Shown: one piece after another, positions 1 through 7,944 of the stretch
Numbering within the stretch: the first letter of the stretch is position 1
How the letters are laid out: each line of letters starts with the position of its first letter
Assembly (NCBI RefSeq): GCF_900188105.1
Contig: NZ_FZNP01000002.1
Coordinates: 558,001-622,000 of the forward strand
DNA: 64,000 nt
Source: Actinomadura mexicana
GTDB lineage: Bacteria > Actinomycetota > Actinomycetes > Streptosporangiales > Streptosporangiaceae
Direction: 5' to 3'
Notes under the pieces: generated by a model
What the model saw: the letters and a program-made list of their open reading frames with translations, nothing else
What the model was told of the DNA's origin: nothing
The model's database searches: none
Position numbers and translations under genes: made by a program

Positions 1-1
1 A

Positions 2-670
2 TCAGGCGCGGACCTCGCGGATGATGCCCACCAGCTCGCGGGTCACCGACTTGAAGCCCGGAATGCGCGACATCGCGACCATGCGGTTGACCAGCGGGAC
101 CGTCCGCTCGACCAGGAGGTAGGTCTTGCGGCAGCCGGGCGAGCTGTCGTGCACCCAGTACAGCACGACGCCCATCGAGTAGATCCACAGCAGCTCGGGC
201 AGCTCCGCCCGGAACTCCTTGTCGATCTTCAGGTCGGAGCCCTCGACGACCTCGCGGTAGATGGCCACCGCCGAGTCGCGGGCGGGCCCGGACTCGGCGC
301 TGAACGGGTTGAGCGGGCTGGTCGGCTCGGCGGCGAACTTGAAGAACTTCCCGGCGAACTCGTGGTAGGGGACCATCGTGTCGACCCGGGCCTTCAGGAC
401 GCCCAGCAGCCGGGGCGCGAACTCGCGCTCGGCGTCCAGGACGGCCCGGCAGGCGGCGACGTGCTCGTCCTGCAGCTCGTCGTAGTAGGCCTGGATCAGC
501 TCTTCCTTGGACCCGAAGTAGTAGTAGGCGTTGCCGACCGAGACACCCGCCTCCTTGGCGATCGCCCGCATCGTCGTCTGCTCGTATCCGCGCTCCCGGA
601 ACAGGCGCAGCGCCGTCTCGACGATCAGGGCGCGCGTCTGCTCGGACTTCACGGCCTTCGTCTCGGTCAC
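2..670 (-). CDS. TetR family transcriptional regulator
   Basis: Protein of 222 aa. An N-terminal TetR helix-turn-helix (about residues 10-60) is followed by a helical ligand/dimer domain. The helix segment with VSVGNAYYYFGSKEELI is the classic TetR recognition helix. An open frame continues 110 codons upstream, but the start is placed at GTG 670 because a TAGGGT box lies at 678-683 (minus strand), exactly 7 nt before it, the leaderless arrangement seen repeatedly in this window. It is divergent from the SnoaL-like gene at 764 and may control it. The ligand is unknown. Confidence 0.85.
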   Translation of the reverse strand: MTETKAVKSEQTRALIVETALRLFRERGYEQTTMRAIAKEAGVSVGNAYYYFGSKEELIQAYYDELQDEHVAACRAVLDAEREFAPRLLGVLKARVDTMVPYHEFAGKFFKFAAEPTSPLNPFSAESGPARDSAVAIYREVVEGSDLKIDKEFRAELPELLWIYSMGVVLYWVHDSSPGCRKTYLLVERTVPLVNRMVAMSRIPGFKSVTRELVGIIREVRA

Positions 671-763
671 GCATGCCACCCTAAAGCCCGAGTACGACCT
701 CCCGCTCATGCCGCCATCCGCCGCGCGGTGCAACCCGGCGCCCCGGCACGGTGTTGACCGAGC

Positions 764-1183
764 ATGACCAATGCCCTGGAAGCCCTGGAACGTTTCTACG
801 CCGCGGAAGCGGACTTTCTGGCCGTCGGCGGCCCCGGCAAGGGGGATTTCTCCGCGATGGCCGCTCATCTCACCTCGGACGTCGTGATGTACCAGGCGCC
901 CAGCCTCCCCTACGGCGGGACGTGGCGCGGTCACGACGGCATGGAGCGGTTCATGGCCGTGATGAGCGGGCTGTGGTCGGAGCTGACGTTCCGCGAACAG
1001 CACTACGCGGTGGACGGCGAGACGGTCGCGGTCCGCAACGACTGCGTCTTCCGGGCCCGCGCGACCGGGCGGGAGGTGGAGACGTCCGTCCTGCAGTGGA
1101 TCACGGTGCGGGACGGCCTGGTCAGCGAGTTCCGCCCGTTCTACCTGGACACCTCGGCCGTCCTCGCGGCCCTCAGGGGGTGA
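764..1183 (+). CDS. SnoaL-like / NTF2-fold protein
   Basis: Protein of 139 aa whose pattern (N-terminal helices, FSAMAAHLTSDVVMYQAPSL, then a W-R-G-H-D-G-M turn and C-terminal sheet) matches the SnoaL-like NTF2 fold. Such proteins are small hydrolases, isomerases or ligand binders; no catalytic assignment is possible. It is divergent from the TetR gene. Its last 11 bases overlap the 3' end of asd on the other strand. Three other NTF2-like genes occur in the window (34226, 43432, 46126). Confidence 0.7.
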   Translation: MTNALEALERFYAAEADFLAVGGPGKGDFSAMAAHLTSDVVMYQAPSLPYGGTWRGHDGMERFMAVMSGLWSELTFREQHYAVDGETVAVRNDCVFRARATGREVETSVLQWITVRDGLVSEFRPFYLDTSAVLAALRG

Positions 1184-2267
1184 GCTCGGCGGCGACCAGC
1201 TCGGCGATCTGGGCGGTGTTGAGCGCCGCGCCGTTGCGGAGGTTGTCGCCGCAGAGGAAGAGGTCGAGCGCCCGCGGGTCGTCCAGCGAGCGCCGCACCC
1301 GCCCCACCCAGGCGGGATCGGTGCCGACGACGTCCGCGGGCGTAGGGAACTCCTGCGTCTCCGGGTTGTCGCAGAGGACGACGCCGGGCGACCCGGCGAG
1401 GACGGCCTGCGCCTCCCGCTGGTCGACCCGGTCCTCGAACACCGCGTGGACCGACAGCGAGTGCGCCGTCACCACCGGGACGCGGACGCAGGTCGCCGTC
1501 ACCCGCAGGTCGCGCAAGCCGAGCACCTTCCTCGACTCTTCCCTGATCTTGAGCTCCTCCGAGCTCCAGCCCCCGTCGCGGACCTCGCCCGCCCACGGCA
1601 CCACGTTCATCGCGAGCGGCGCCGGGAACGGCCCGAACTCGCCCACCGCGCAGCGCAGATCGCCCGCGCGGTTGCCGAGCGCGCGGTCTCCGCCGACCTT
1701 CTCCATCTGCTCGTACAGGGTGTCGACGCCCTCCAGCCCGACGCCCGACGCGGCCTGGTAGGACGACACGACGAGCTCGCGCAGCCCGTACCGGCGGTGC
1801 AGCACCCCGAGCACCATGATCATCGACAGCGTGGTGCAGCTGGGGCTCGCGACGATCCCGCGCGGGCGCCGGCGCACCCGCTCCGGGTTCACCTCCGGGA
1901 CGACCAGCGGCACGTCCGGCGCCATCCGGAACGCCCCGGAGTTGTCGACCGCCACGGCGCCGCGGTCCGTCGCGACCGGCACCCACCGCGCCGCCACCGC
2001 GTCCGGCACGCCGAACATCGCGATGTCGACGCCGTCGAACACCTCGGGCGCCAGCGGCTCCACCTCGACGTCCGCACCGCGCAGCGGCAGCGTCCGTCCC
2101 ACCGACCGGGGCGAGGCGACCAGCCGGATCTCCCCGTACACGTCGCGGCGGGTGGACAGCAGGTCGATCAACACGGCCCCGACGGCCCCCGTGGCTCCGA
2201 CGACGGCGAGCGTCGGCCCGCCCGTCCCCCGCGTCCTCGCACCGGCCGGCCGGGCATTCGGGGCCAT
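1173..2267 (-). CDS. asd: aspartate-semialdehyde dehydrogenase
   Basis: Reduces aspartyl-4-phosphate to aspartate semialdehyde with NADPH, feeding lysine/diaminopimelate, threonine and methionine synthesis. Protein of 364 aa. The NADP loop GATGAVG is at 24-30, the nucleophile is Cys144 in SPSCTT, and the catalytic His is His269 in PVVTAHS. The start at 2267 is chosen for the GAGGGTGAGG ribosome site just upstream; the frame is open further 5' but that part is not protein-like. It lies downstream of lysC in the usual order, but a strong hairpin (2402-2430) sits between them, so it may have its own promoter or depend on read-through. Confidence 0.95.
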   Translation of the reverse strand: MAPNARPAGARTRGTGGPTLAVVGATGAVGAVLIDLLSTRRDVYGEIRLVASPRSVGRTLPLRGADVEVEPLAPEVFDGVDIAMFGVPDAVAARWVPVATDRGAVAVDNSGAFRMAPDVPLVVPEVNPERVRRRPRGIVASPSCTTLSMIMVLGVLHRRYGLRELVVSSYQAASGVGLEGVDTLYEQMEKVGGDRALGNRAGDLRCAVGEFGPFPAPLAMNVVPWAGEVRDGGWSSEELKIREESRKVLGLRDLRVTATCVRVPVVTAHSLSVHAVFEDRVDQREAQAVLAGSPGVVLCDNPETQEFPTPADVVGTDPAWVGRVRRSLDDPRALDLFLCGDNLRNGAALNTAQIAELVAAELTP

Positions 2268-2401
2268 GGTCGCCTCACCCTCTCGCCGTCGAGTCGTGTC
2301 CGCACGTCCAACTCCCGCCGCGTGCGGCCGGTTCCCCGAACGACCCTGCCACCGCGGGCGGCCGGCGTCAGCGTCATGCGGCACAGGCCGAACACGGCAA
2401 A

Positions 2402-2430
2402 GCGGGCCGCACGGAATCCGTGCGGCCCGC
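2402..2430 (-). terminator. Terminator-like hairpin after lysC
   Basis: Perfect inverted repeat of 14-nt arms (2402-2415 and 2417-2430), realistically a 12-bp stem with a small loop. On the minus strand it is followed by TTTGCCGTGTT. It lies 12 nt after the lysC stop and before asd, so it should terminate or attenuate lysC transcription. Confidence 0.7.
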
Positions 2431-2442
2431 CGGGGCGTGCGG

Positions 2443-2964
2443 TCAGCGGCCGGTGCCCCCGTAGACGACGGCCTCGACCTGCTCGGCGTCCAGGTCGAAC
2501 GCGTGGTGCGCGGCGGCGACCGCGGTGTCGATGTCGTCCTGGGCGACGACGACCGAGATCCGGATCTCCGAGGTGGAGATCATCTCGATGTTCACCCCGG
2601 CCTCGGCGATCGCGCCGAACAGCGAGGCGGTGACGCCCGGGTGCGAGCGCATCCCGGCGCCGATCAGCGACACCTTGCCGATGCGGTCGTCGTAGCGCAG
2701 CGACTCGAAGCCGATCTTCTCCTTCAGCTTGTTCAGCGCGGTGAGGGCGCTCTGCCCGTCGGTGGACGGCAGCGTGAACGAGATGTCGGTCCGCCCGGTG
2801 GACGCCGCCGACACGTTCTGCACGATCATGTCGATGTTGATCTCGGCCTCGGACAGCACCGTGAAGATCGTGGCGGCCTCACCGACCTTGTCGGGCACCC
2901 CCACGACGGTGATCTTGGCCTCGCTCCGGTCGTGCGCGACGCCGGAGATGATCGCCTGCTCCAT
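2443..2964 (-). CDS. aspartate kinase beta subunit (internal start in lysC)
   Basis: Nested reading of the lysC 3' part from the ATG at 2964 (M-E-Q-A-I), with a GAGGGACAGG Shine-Dalgarno directly upstream. It yields 173 aa, close to the size of the Corynebacterium LysC-beta. It contains both ACT regulatory domains and no kinase domain. The internal start is inferred from the ribosome site and from established knowledge of this enzyme class. Confidence 0.6.
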   Translation of the reverse strand: MEQAIISGVAHDRSEAKITVVGVPDKVGEAATIFTVLSEAEINIDMIVQNVSAASTGRTDISFTLPSTDGQSALTALNKLKEKIGFESLRYDDRIGKVSLIGAGMRSHPGVTASLFGAIAEAGVNIEMISTSEIRISVVVAQDDIDTAVAAAHHAFDLDAEQVEAVVYGGTGR

Positions 2965-3717
2965 GTCCTGTCCCTCGATCTCGCTGCTGTCGACGACCCA
3001 CGTGCCCACCTTCTGGCTGAACGAGGACCGCACGTGAATCGGGATGTTGTAGCGGCGCGCGTACTCCACGCAGCGCAGATGCAGGATCTTCGCCCCGCTG
3101 GCCGCCATCTCCAGCATCTCCTCGTAGGAGATCTTCGGGATCTTGCGGGCGGCGGGCACGATGCGCGGGTCGGCGGTGAAGACGCCGTCGACGTCGGAGT
3201 AGATCTCGCAGGCGTCGGCGTCCAGGGCCGCCGCCAGCGCGACGGCCGTGGTGTCGGACCCGCCGCGGCCGAGCGTCGTGATGTCCTTGGTCCCCTGCGA
3301 GACGCCCTGGAACCCGGCCACGATGCAGATCGAGCCGCCGTCCAGGGCCGTCCGGATCCGCCCCGGCGTCACATCGATGATCTTGGCTTTGCCATGCGAG
3401 CCGTCAGTGATCACACCGGCCTGGGAGCCGGTGAACGAGCGGGCCTCGTGGCCCAGGTTCGCGATGGCCATGGCCAGCAGCGCCATCGAGATCCGCTCGC
3501 CGGCGGTGAGCAGCATGTCCAGCTCACGGGCGGGCGGCAGGGGGCTGACCTGCTTGGCCATGTCGATGAGGTCATCCGTCGTGTCGCCCATGGCGGAGAC
3601 CACGACGACGACGTCGTTGCCCGCCTTCTTCGTTGCGACGATGCGCTGGGCGACCCGCTTGACGCCTTCGGCGTCGGCGACGGAGGAGCCACCGTACTTC
3701 TGCACGACAAGAGCCAC
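2443..3717 (-). CDS. lysC: aspartate kinase (alpha subunit; encodes beta in frame)
   Basis: Phosphorylates aspartate, the first step to lysine, threonine and methionine. Protein of 424 aa. The kinase domain (1-245) starts VVQKYGGSS with catalytic Lys7 and has the GRGGSDTTA nucleotide/substrate loop. Two ACT domains follow (about 265-420) and would carry feedback control by lysine/threonine. An internal ATG at 2964, preceded by GAGGGACAGG, would make a separate 173-aa ACT-only beta subunit, as known for actinobacterial and Bacillus alpha2beta2 aspartate kinases. The gene starts an asd-containing unit and is divergent from the membrane protein at 4008. Confidence 0.96.
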   Translation of the reverse strand: MALVVQKYGGSSVADAEGVKRVAQRIVATKKAGNDVVVVVSAMGDTTDDLIDMAKQVSPLPPARELDMLLTAGERISMALLAMAIANLGHEARSFTGSQAGVITDGSHGKAKIIDVTPGRIRTALDGGSICIVAGFQGVSQGTKDITTLGRGGSDTTAVALAAALDADACEIYSDVDGVFTADPRIVPAARKIPKISYEEMLEMAASGAKILHLRCVEYARRYNIPIHVRSSFSQKVGTWVVDSSEIEGQDMEQAIISGVAHDRSEAKITVVGVPDKVGEAATIFTVLSEAEINIDMIVQNVSAASTGRTDISFTLPSTDGQSALTALNKLKEKIGFESLRYDDRIGKVSLIGAGMRSHPGVTASLFGAIAEAGVNIEMISTSEIRISVVVAQDDIDTAVAAAHHAFDLDAEQVEAVVYGGTGR

Positions 3718-4007
3718 GAGTGGGCGCTCCTCGGATCGGGGTCAGGCGTTTCTGGTCGTCGAGTCTACAGAGCCGGACCCCATGGATCACGACCAGGTAA
3801 CTCTCCCGGCCCCGGGGGCCTGCCGGACTCGACCGCCGGCCCGGGGCCTGCGGGGCGGGGGCGGTGCCCGGCGGGGGTCACGCGATGTACCAGGCGACAT
3901 GAACGACCGTGGCGCAGAATGTACGCGCCATGGAATGTCAGGAGTGAAACACGCGAATAGTCTGAAGCAAAGGGGAGCGCGAAGGCGAGCCGAGGGAGAA
4001 CGTGCGA
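3718..4007. other. Intergenic region between lysC and a membrane-protein gene
   Basis: Divergent promoter region of 290 nt. No convincing coding signal was seen. The lysC ribosome site is near its left edge and GAGGGAG (3992-3998) belongs to the gene at 4008. No riboswitch-like fold could be recognised by eye. Confidence 0.5.
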
Positions 4008-5219
4008 ATGTGGCACCGGCTATCGCGGATACCGCTCGCGTCCCGGATAACCGAATGGAACCGTGAGCGATCTTCTTGGGTGCTCTGCGAAGGAGTGCAC
4101 GCGAACGTCCGGGAACTGGATGCCCATCTGGCCACCCGGCGCACAAGTCCGCCCTCCGCGGAGCACGCCCAGCTCGTCACGAACGCCAGGTCGGCCCTGG
4201 ACAGCGCGTGCCGAGTCATCGACGTCGACGAGCACCCGCGCGGCCGGACGGCGTCGCACGTCACCGCGGCGCAGATGCACGTCAACTCCGCGCGCACCCT
4301 GTGGCTGCGGACACTCCCTCCCGAGGATCTCGTTCCCCACCTGCCCGACCTGTTCGCCATCATCAAGCAGCATCTCCCCGCGGACGACACCCGCCGGATC
4401 GCGGCAGAGGAGGCCGCGCGGGACCTGCAGCAGGCGCATTCGACGGATCGGGACGCCGCCGGCCGGCACCGCTGGTGGACGGTGGCGCGCGGCGCCGAAC
4501 ATTCAACGCTGTCGTTCCCGGGGATGTCGGCCGTGCTGGACGCGGTCGACGCGGCCCGGGAGGCCTCCCTGAAGGAGAGGCTGCGCGCCGTGAACTTCGC
4601 GCGGCTCGTCTGGCTGGTGACGTTCGGCTTGTTCTGCCTGGCGTTCGGCATCGCCCTGGTCGGGGGCATCTGGAAGTCGGCCGCGCCCCTGTGCTTCACA
4701 CCCGAGAACCTCTCCCAGCAGGCCGTCGCCTGCCCCAGCAGATCCGTCAGCCCGCCGCCCCCCGGCTCCCCCGGAGCTGTGGCCTCTGCGGGGGACTACG
4801 CCATCGTCGAGATCGCCGGCATGACGGCGGCCTGCATCGCGGCGGCCTCCGCTCTGCGGAAGGTCCGGGGAACCACGACGTCCTTCGGCATCCCCGTGGC
4901 GCTGGCCCTCCTGAAGCTCCCCACCGGGGCGATCGTGGCCGTGCTCGGGCTCGTACTCCTGCGCGGCGGGTTCATCCCGGGGCTGAGCGCCCTCGACTCC
5001 TCGGGCCAGATCATCGCCTGGGCGGTCCTCCTCGGCTACTCGCAGGAGCTGTTCACCAACTTCGTGGACAGGCAGGGCCGGGAGGTGCTGGAAGGGGTGC
5101 ACGGGACCGCCGATCCGAAGGCGACACGGGAGACCGTCGTCCCGGAGCCGCCGGCGACGGCCTCGGTACCGGCGCCGAGCGGCAATGGTGAACGGCCGCA
5201 CGCGAGTGTAGATAAGTGA
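4008..5219 (+). CDS. Uncharacterised four-helix membrane protein
   Basis: Protein of 403 aa that I do not recognise. Residues 1-200 are soluble, helical and charged. Four hydrophobic segments follow at about 202-227, 266-284, 299-322 and 331-351, with a Pro/Ser-rich and Cys-containing loop between the first two. The tail is Pro/Ala-rich and cytoplasmic or disordered. ATG 4008 is preferred over GTG 4002 because the GAGGGAG site at 3992-3998 is 9 nt from the ATG but only 3 nt from the GTG. It is followed by a small peptidoglycan-binding gene, so an envelope role is possible but unproven. Confidence 0.75.
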   Translation: MWHRLSRIPLASRITEWNRERSSWVLCEGVHANVRELDAHLATRRTSPPSAEHAQLVTNARSALDSACRVIDVDEHPRGRTASHVTAAQMHVNSARTLWLRTLPPEDLVPHLPDLFAIIKQHLPADDTRRIAAEEAARDLQQAHSTDRDAAGRHRWWTVARGAEHSTLSFPGMSAVLDAVDAAREASLKERLRAVNFARLVWLVTFGLFCLAFGIALVGGIWKSAAPLCFTPENLSQQAVACPSRSVSPPPPGSPGAVASAGDYAIVEIAGMTAACIAAASALRKVRGTTTSFGIPVALALLKLPTGAIVAVLGLVLLRGGFIPGLSALDSSGQIIAWAVLLGYSQELFTNFVDRQGREVLEGVHGTADPKATRETVVPEPPATASVPAPSGNGERPHASVDK

Positions 5220-5301
5220 ATAGCTCACTACTTTCCAAGAGATGACGGCCCGCAGCGCGTATTTACTGAGCTATTCCTCCATGCGCGTTGCCCTCTTGAG
5301 G

Positions 5302-5316
5302 CAATCCTTCGGATTG
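5302..5316 (+). promoter_or_regulatory. Small hairpin upstream of the peptidoglycan-binding gene
   Basis: CAATCC/GGATTG arms with a 3-nt loop, in an unusually AT-rich stretch between the genes ending at 5219 and starting at 5357. It could end the upstream transcript or be part of the downstream leader. Confidence 0.3.
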
Positions 5317-5323
5317 TGGACAT

Positions 5324-5348
5324 AGGAGGGAACATCCTCGCAAGGAGG
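5324..5348 (+). promoter_or_regulatory. Leader with Shine-Dalgarno-pairing alternatives
   Basis: The ribosome site AAGGAGGTGATC (5342-5353) is a 12-nt perfect complement of the 16S rRNA 3' end. CCTC at 5336-5339 can pair either with GAGG in this site (5345-5348) or with an upstream GAGG (5326-5329), giving two mutually exclusive short hairpins. The stems are short, so regulation is only a possibility. Confidence 0.35.
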
Positions 5349-5356
5349 TGATCGAC

Positions 5357-5617
5357 ATGACCGAACAGAGCGTTAAGGAAGCCGTGCAAGCCCCACCCTG
5401 GCCGGGTCGATTCCTCGCCCTGATGAAGGGCGACGACGTCCGCACCTGGCAGGACAAGATGCGCAAGCGCGGTTGGACGAGCCTCACGGTCGACGGTATC
5501 TACGGCACCCACTCCGAGGAGGTCTGCACGGCCTTCCAGAAGGAGAAGAGGCTGAACGTCGACGGCATCGTCGGGCCGCAGACGTGGGAGGCGACCTGGA
5601 AGGCGCCCATCACGTAG
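5357..5617 (+). CDS. Small peptidoglycan-binding domain protein
   Basis: Protein of 86 aa. The core (residues about 25-80: VRTWQDKMRKRGW, VDGIYGTHSEEVCTAFQ, VDGIVGPQTWEA) is a PG_binding_1 repeat, usually found attached to cell-wall hydrolases. Here it stands alone, with no signal peptide and no catalytic domain. ATG 5357 is preferred over GTG 5348 because of the perfect ribosome site 5342-5353. A free-standing cytoplasmic-looking PG-binding module is unusual; it could act on another protein or leave by a non-classical route. Confidence 0.8.
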   Translation: MTEQSVKEAVQAPPWPGRFLALMKGDDVRTWQDKMRKRGWTSLTVDGIYGTHSEEVCTAFQKEKRLNVDGIVGPQTWEATWKAPIT

Positions 5618-5814
5618 TACCTTCTGCGCTGCCATCGAGCGGGTGTGCCTGGCCAGGGCACGCCCGTCGCCATGCGGAGTCACAGGATCGGTGGCCCCAA
5701 GGCCGGTGCGCCGAGGGCCCTTCGGCAGGTCCGGCGCAGGAGTGATCGTCAGGCTTGCCTCGAAGCGCCGGCGCTCATCCCGCGGATGGCGCCGGCGTCG
5801 ATCCTCGTCCAGTC

Positions 5815-7257
5815 CTAGACGGTGGTCCTGATGGGGGTCTGTGCCGGTTCGATGGGCCTCGCGGGACGGCTGCGGAGACCGAACGCGGTGATCAGGGCGG
5901 CGGCGACGGCTGCGGCGAAGGGGACGGTGAGGGCCGTCCGGAGCGCGTCGAGACGGGCCTCCGGGGAGCCGTCGCCGCCGAGCGCCGCGACCTGGACGGC
6001 CGTCACGGCGGAGAGCCCGAGGGCCGCGCCGAACTGGATCGCCGTGTACAGCAGGCCGCCGGCCAGCCCGTACTCGCCCTCGTCGACGCCGTCCGTGGCG
6101 GCCATCGTCAGCGGGCCGTAGGCCAGCGCGAACGCGAGACTGAGCAGAGCGATGATCGGGAACATGACGGTGTAGGCCCAGTCGAGCCCGATCGGCAGGA
6201 ACAGCCCGTAGGCGACGGCCGCGAGAACGAGGCCGCCCAGCAGGACCCGCAGGTTGCCGAAGCGGTTCACCAGCCGCGGGGTGAGGGTCGGCGCGAGCAC
6301 GGTGTCGAGGCCGACGACGAGCATGCCCAGTCCGGTCTGCCACGTCGTCCAGCCGCGCAGTTCCTGCAGGTACAAGGTCATCAGGAACTGGAAGCCCGCG
6401 AAGGCGCCGATGAACAGGAGCGCGCTCAGGTCCGTCCGGACGAGGGCGGCCGACCGCAGGATGCCGAGGCGGACGAGCGGGCTCGGCGACCGGCGCTCGA
6501 CCACGGTGAACACGGTGAGGAGAAGCAGCCCTCCGGCGAAGACGCCCCCGGTGAGCGCGGTGCCGTCGCCGGGGTGCTCGAGCCGGACGATCCCGTAGGT
6601 GAGGAGCAGCATGGCGCCGGCGACGGCGAACGCGCCCGGCAGGTCGAAGTCGCGCGTCCCCCTCCTCGGCCCGGCGGCCCCCGGCTCGGCGATCAGCGGG
6701 ACGGCCGCCGCCAGCAGCAGCGCCGACAGGATGACCGGAGCGAAGAACACCCAGCGCCAGCCGAGCGACGTCAGCAGGCCGCCGGCGACGAGGCCGAGCG
6801 AGAAGCCGCCCGCGGCCGTCCCCGCGTAGACGCCGAGCGCCCGGGTGCGCGCCGGCCCGGCCGGGAACGCGGCGGTCACCAGCGCGAGCCCCGCCGGTGC
6901 CATGAACGCCGACGCGACCCCGGTGACGAACCGCGCGACCAGCAGCATCCAGCCCTCGGTGGCCAGGCCGCCGAGGCCGGAGAACACCAGGAAGGCCGCC
7001 AGCCAGAACAGGAACACGCGCCGCCGGCCCAGCAGGTCGGCGGCGCGCCCGCCGAGCAGCATGAATCCGCCGTAGCCGAGCACGTAGGCGCTGATGACGC
7101 CGCTGAGCATGCCGGTGGAAAGCCCCAGGTCCGCCCGGATCGAGGGGAGCGCGAGGTTGAGCATCGCCATGTCGATCCCCTCCAGGAAGACCGCACCGCA
7201 CAGGACCAGCAGGGACGCCCAGGCGCGGCCGCCCATGCGGGACGCGGATGTTGACAT
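5815..7257 (-). CDS. MFS drug exporter (DHA2-type)
   Basis: Protein of 480 aa with about 14 hydrophobic segments, the size and layout of the DHA2 proton-coupled multidrug family. The loop between helices 2 and 3 carries GGRAADLLGRRRVF, the MFS motif A. The start at 7257 is supported by GAGAGGAG upstream; the longer frame is not protein-like. It is divergent from an HxlR regulator at 7350, which probably represses it. Confidence 0.88.
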   Translation of the reverse strand: MSTSASRMGGRAWASLLVLCGAVFLEGIDMAMLNLALPSIRADLGLSTGMLSGVISAYVLGYGGFMLLGGRAADLLGRRRVFLFWLAAFLVFSGLGGLATEGWMLLVARFVTGVASAFMAPAGLALVTAAFPAGPARTRALGVYAGTAAGGFSLGLVAGGLLTSLGWRWVFFAPVILSALLLAAAVPLIAEPGAAGPRRGTRDFDLPGAFAVAGAMLLLTYGIVRLEHPGDGTALTGGVFAGGLLLLTVFTVVERRSPSPLVRLGILRSAALVRTDLSALLFIGAFAGFQFLMTLYLQELRGWTTWQTGLGMLVVGLDTVLAPTLTPRLVNRFGNLRVLLGGLVLAAVAYGLFLPIGLDWAYTVMFPIIALLSLAFALAYGPLTMAATDGVDEGEYGLAGGLLYTAIQFGAALGLSAVTAVQVAALGGDGSPEARLDALRTALTVPFAAAVAAALITAFGLRSRPARPIEPAQTPIRTTV

Positions 7258-7282
7258 GACCCGGCTCCTCTCTTCCGAGGCA

Positions 7283-7322
7283 CCGGTTCCCCTGATGGAC
7301 GCCGGTTCCCTCTTGTTACCGG
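7283..7322. promoter_or_regulatory. CCGGTTCCC direct repeats, candidate HxlR operator
   Basis: CCGGTTCCC occurs at 7283-7291 and 7302-7310 (19 bp apart). An inverted partial copy GTTACCGG is at 7315-7322. All lie in the short divergent region between the exporter and the HxlR gene. Confidence 0.35.
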
Positions 7323-7349
7323 CAGCATCTTCCGACACCATCAGCAAGC

Positions 7350-7844
7350 ATGGAAGACGGAACTTTCGCGTCCCCCGGTTACTGCGGGGTCACCGCCGCC
7401 GACGAGGACGTTCTGCAGTGGGACACCCGCAACGACTGCGAGGTCCGGCAGATCCTCGACCGCATCGCCGACAAGTGGTCCCTGCTCGTCATCGCGCTGC
7501 TCGACCAGCGCTCCCTGCGCTTCACCGAGCTCCGCCGCCGGATCGACGGCATCAGCCAGCGGATGCTCGCGCGGACGCTCCGGCACCTCGAACGGGACGG
7601 GCTCGTCAGCCGCACCGTCCACCCGACCGTCCCGCCGCGCGTCGACTACGCGCTCACGCCGATGGGCGCGACGCTTCATGAGACGATCCGGTCGCTCGTG
7701 GTGTGGACGGAGGAGCACCAGAGTTCGATCGCCGCCGCCCGGACCGCCTACGACGTCCGCGTCGAAGCCGAACGGCGGGCGGCCGAGCAGGAGGCCGCCG
7801 AACGCGACGCGGTGGCCCGCGACGTCCTCGCCTACCGCCGCTGA
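7350..7844 (+). CDS. HxlR family winged-helix regulator
   Basis: Protein of 164 aa. The HxlR signature runs from Cys26-Glu-Val to about residue 115 (CEVRQILDRIADKWSLLVI, then ISQRMLARTLRHLERDGLVSRTVHPTVPPRVDYALTPMG). HxlR proteins are homodimeric winged-helix regulators, some sensing electrophiles through the N-terminal Cys. A charged helical tail follows. It is divergent from the MFS exporter and is likely its regulator. Confidence 0.9.
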   Translation: MEDGTFASPGYCGVTAADEDVLQWDTRNDCEVRQILDRIADKWSLLVIALLDQRSLRFTELRRRIDGISQRMLARTLRHLERDGLVSRTVHPTVPPRVDYALTPMGATLHETIRSLVVWTEEHQSSIAAARTAYDVRVEAERRAAEQEAAERDAVARDVLAYRR

Positions 7845-7944
7845 CCGCACGCGAAGCCCGCGCCGGCGGTTTCCCGGGAGACCTGCTCGCTCGGAGCGGT
7901 GCCGCCAGAGCGCCGGCGGGCCCCGCGCGCTCGCGGCAATCGGT

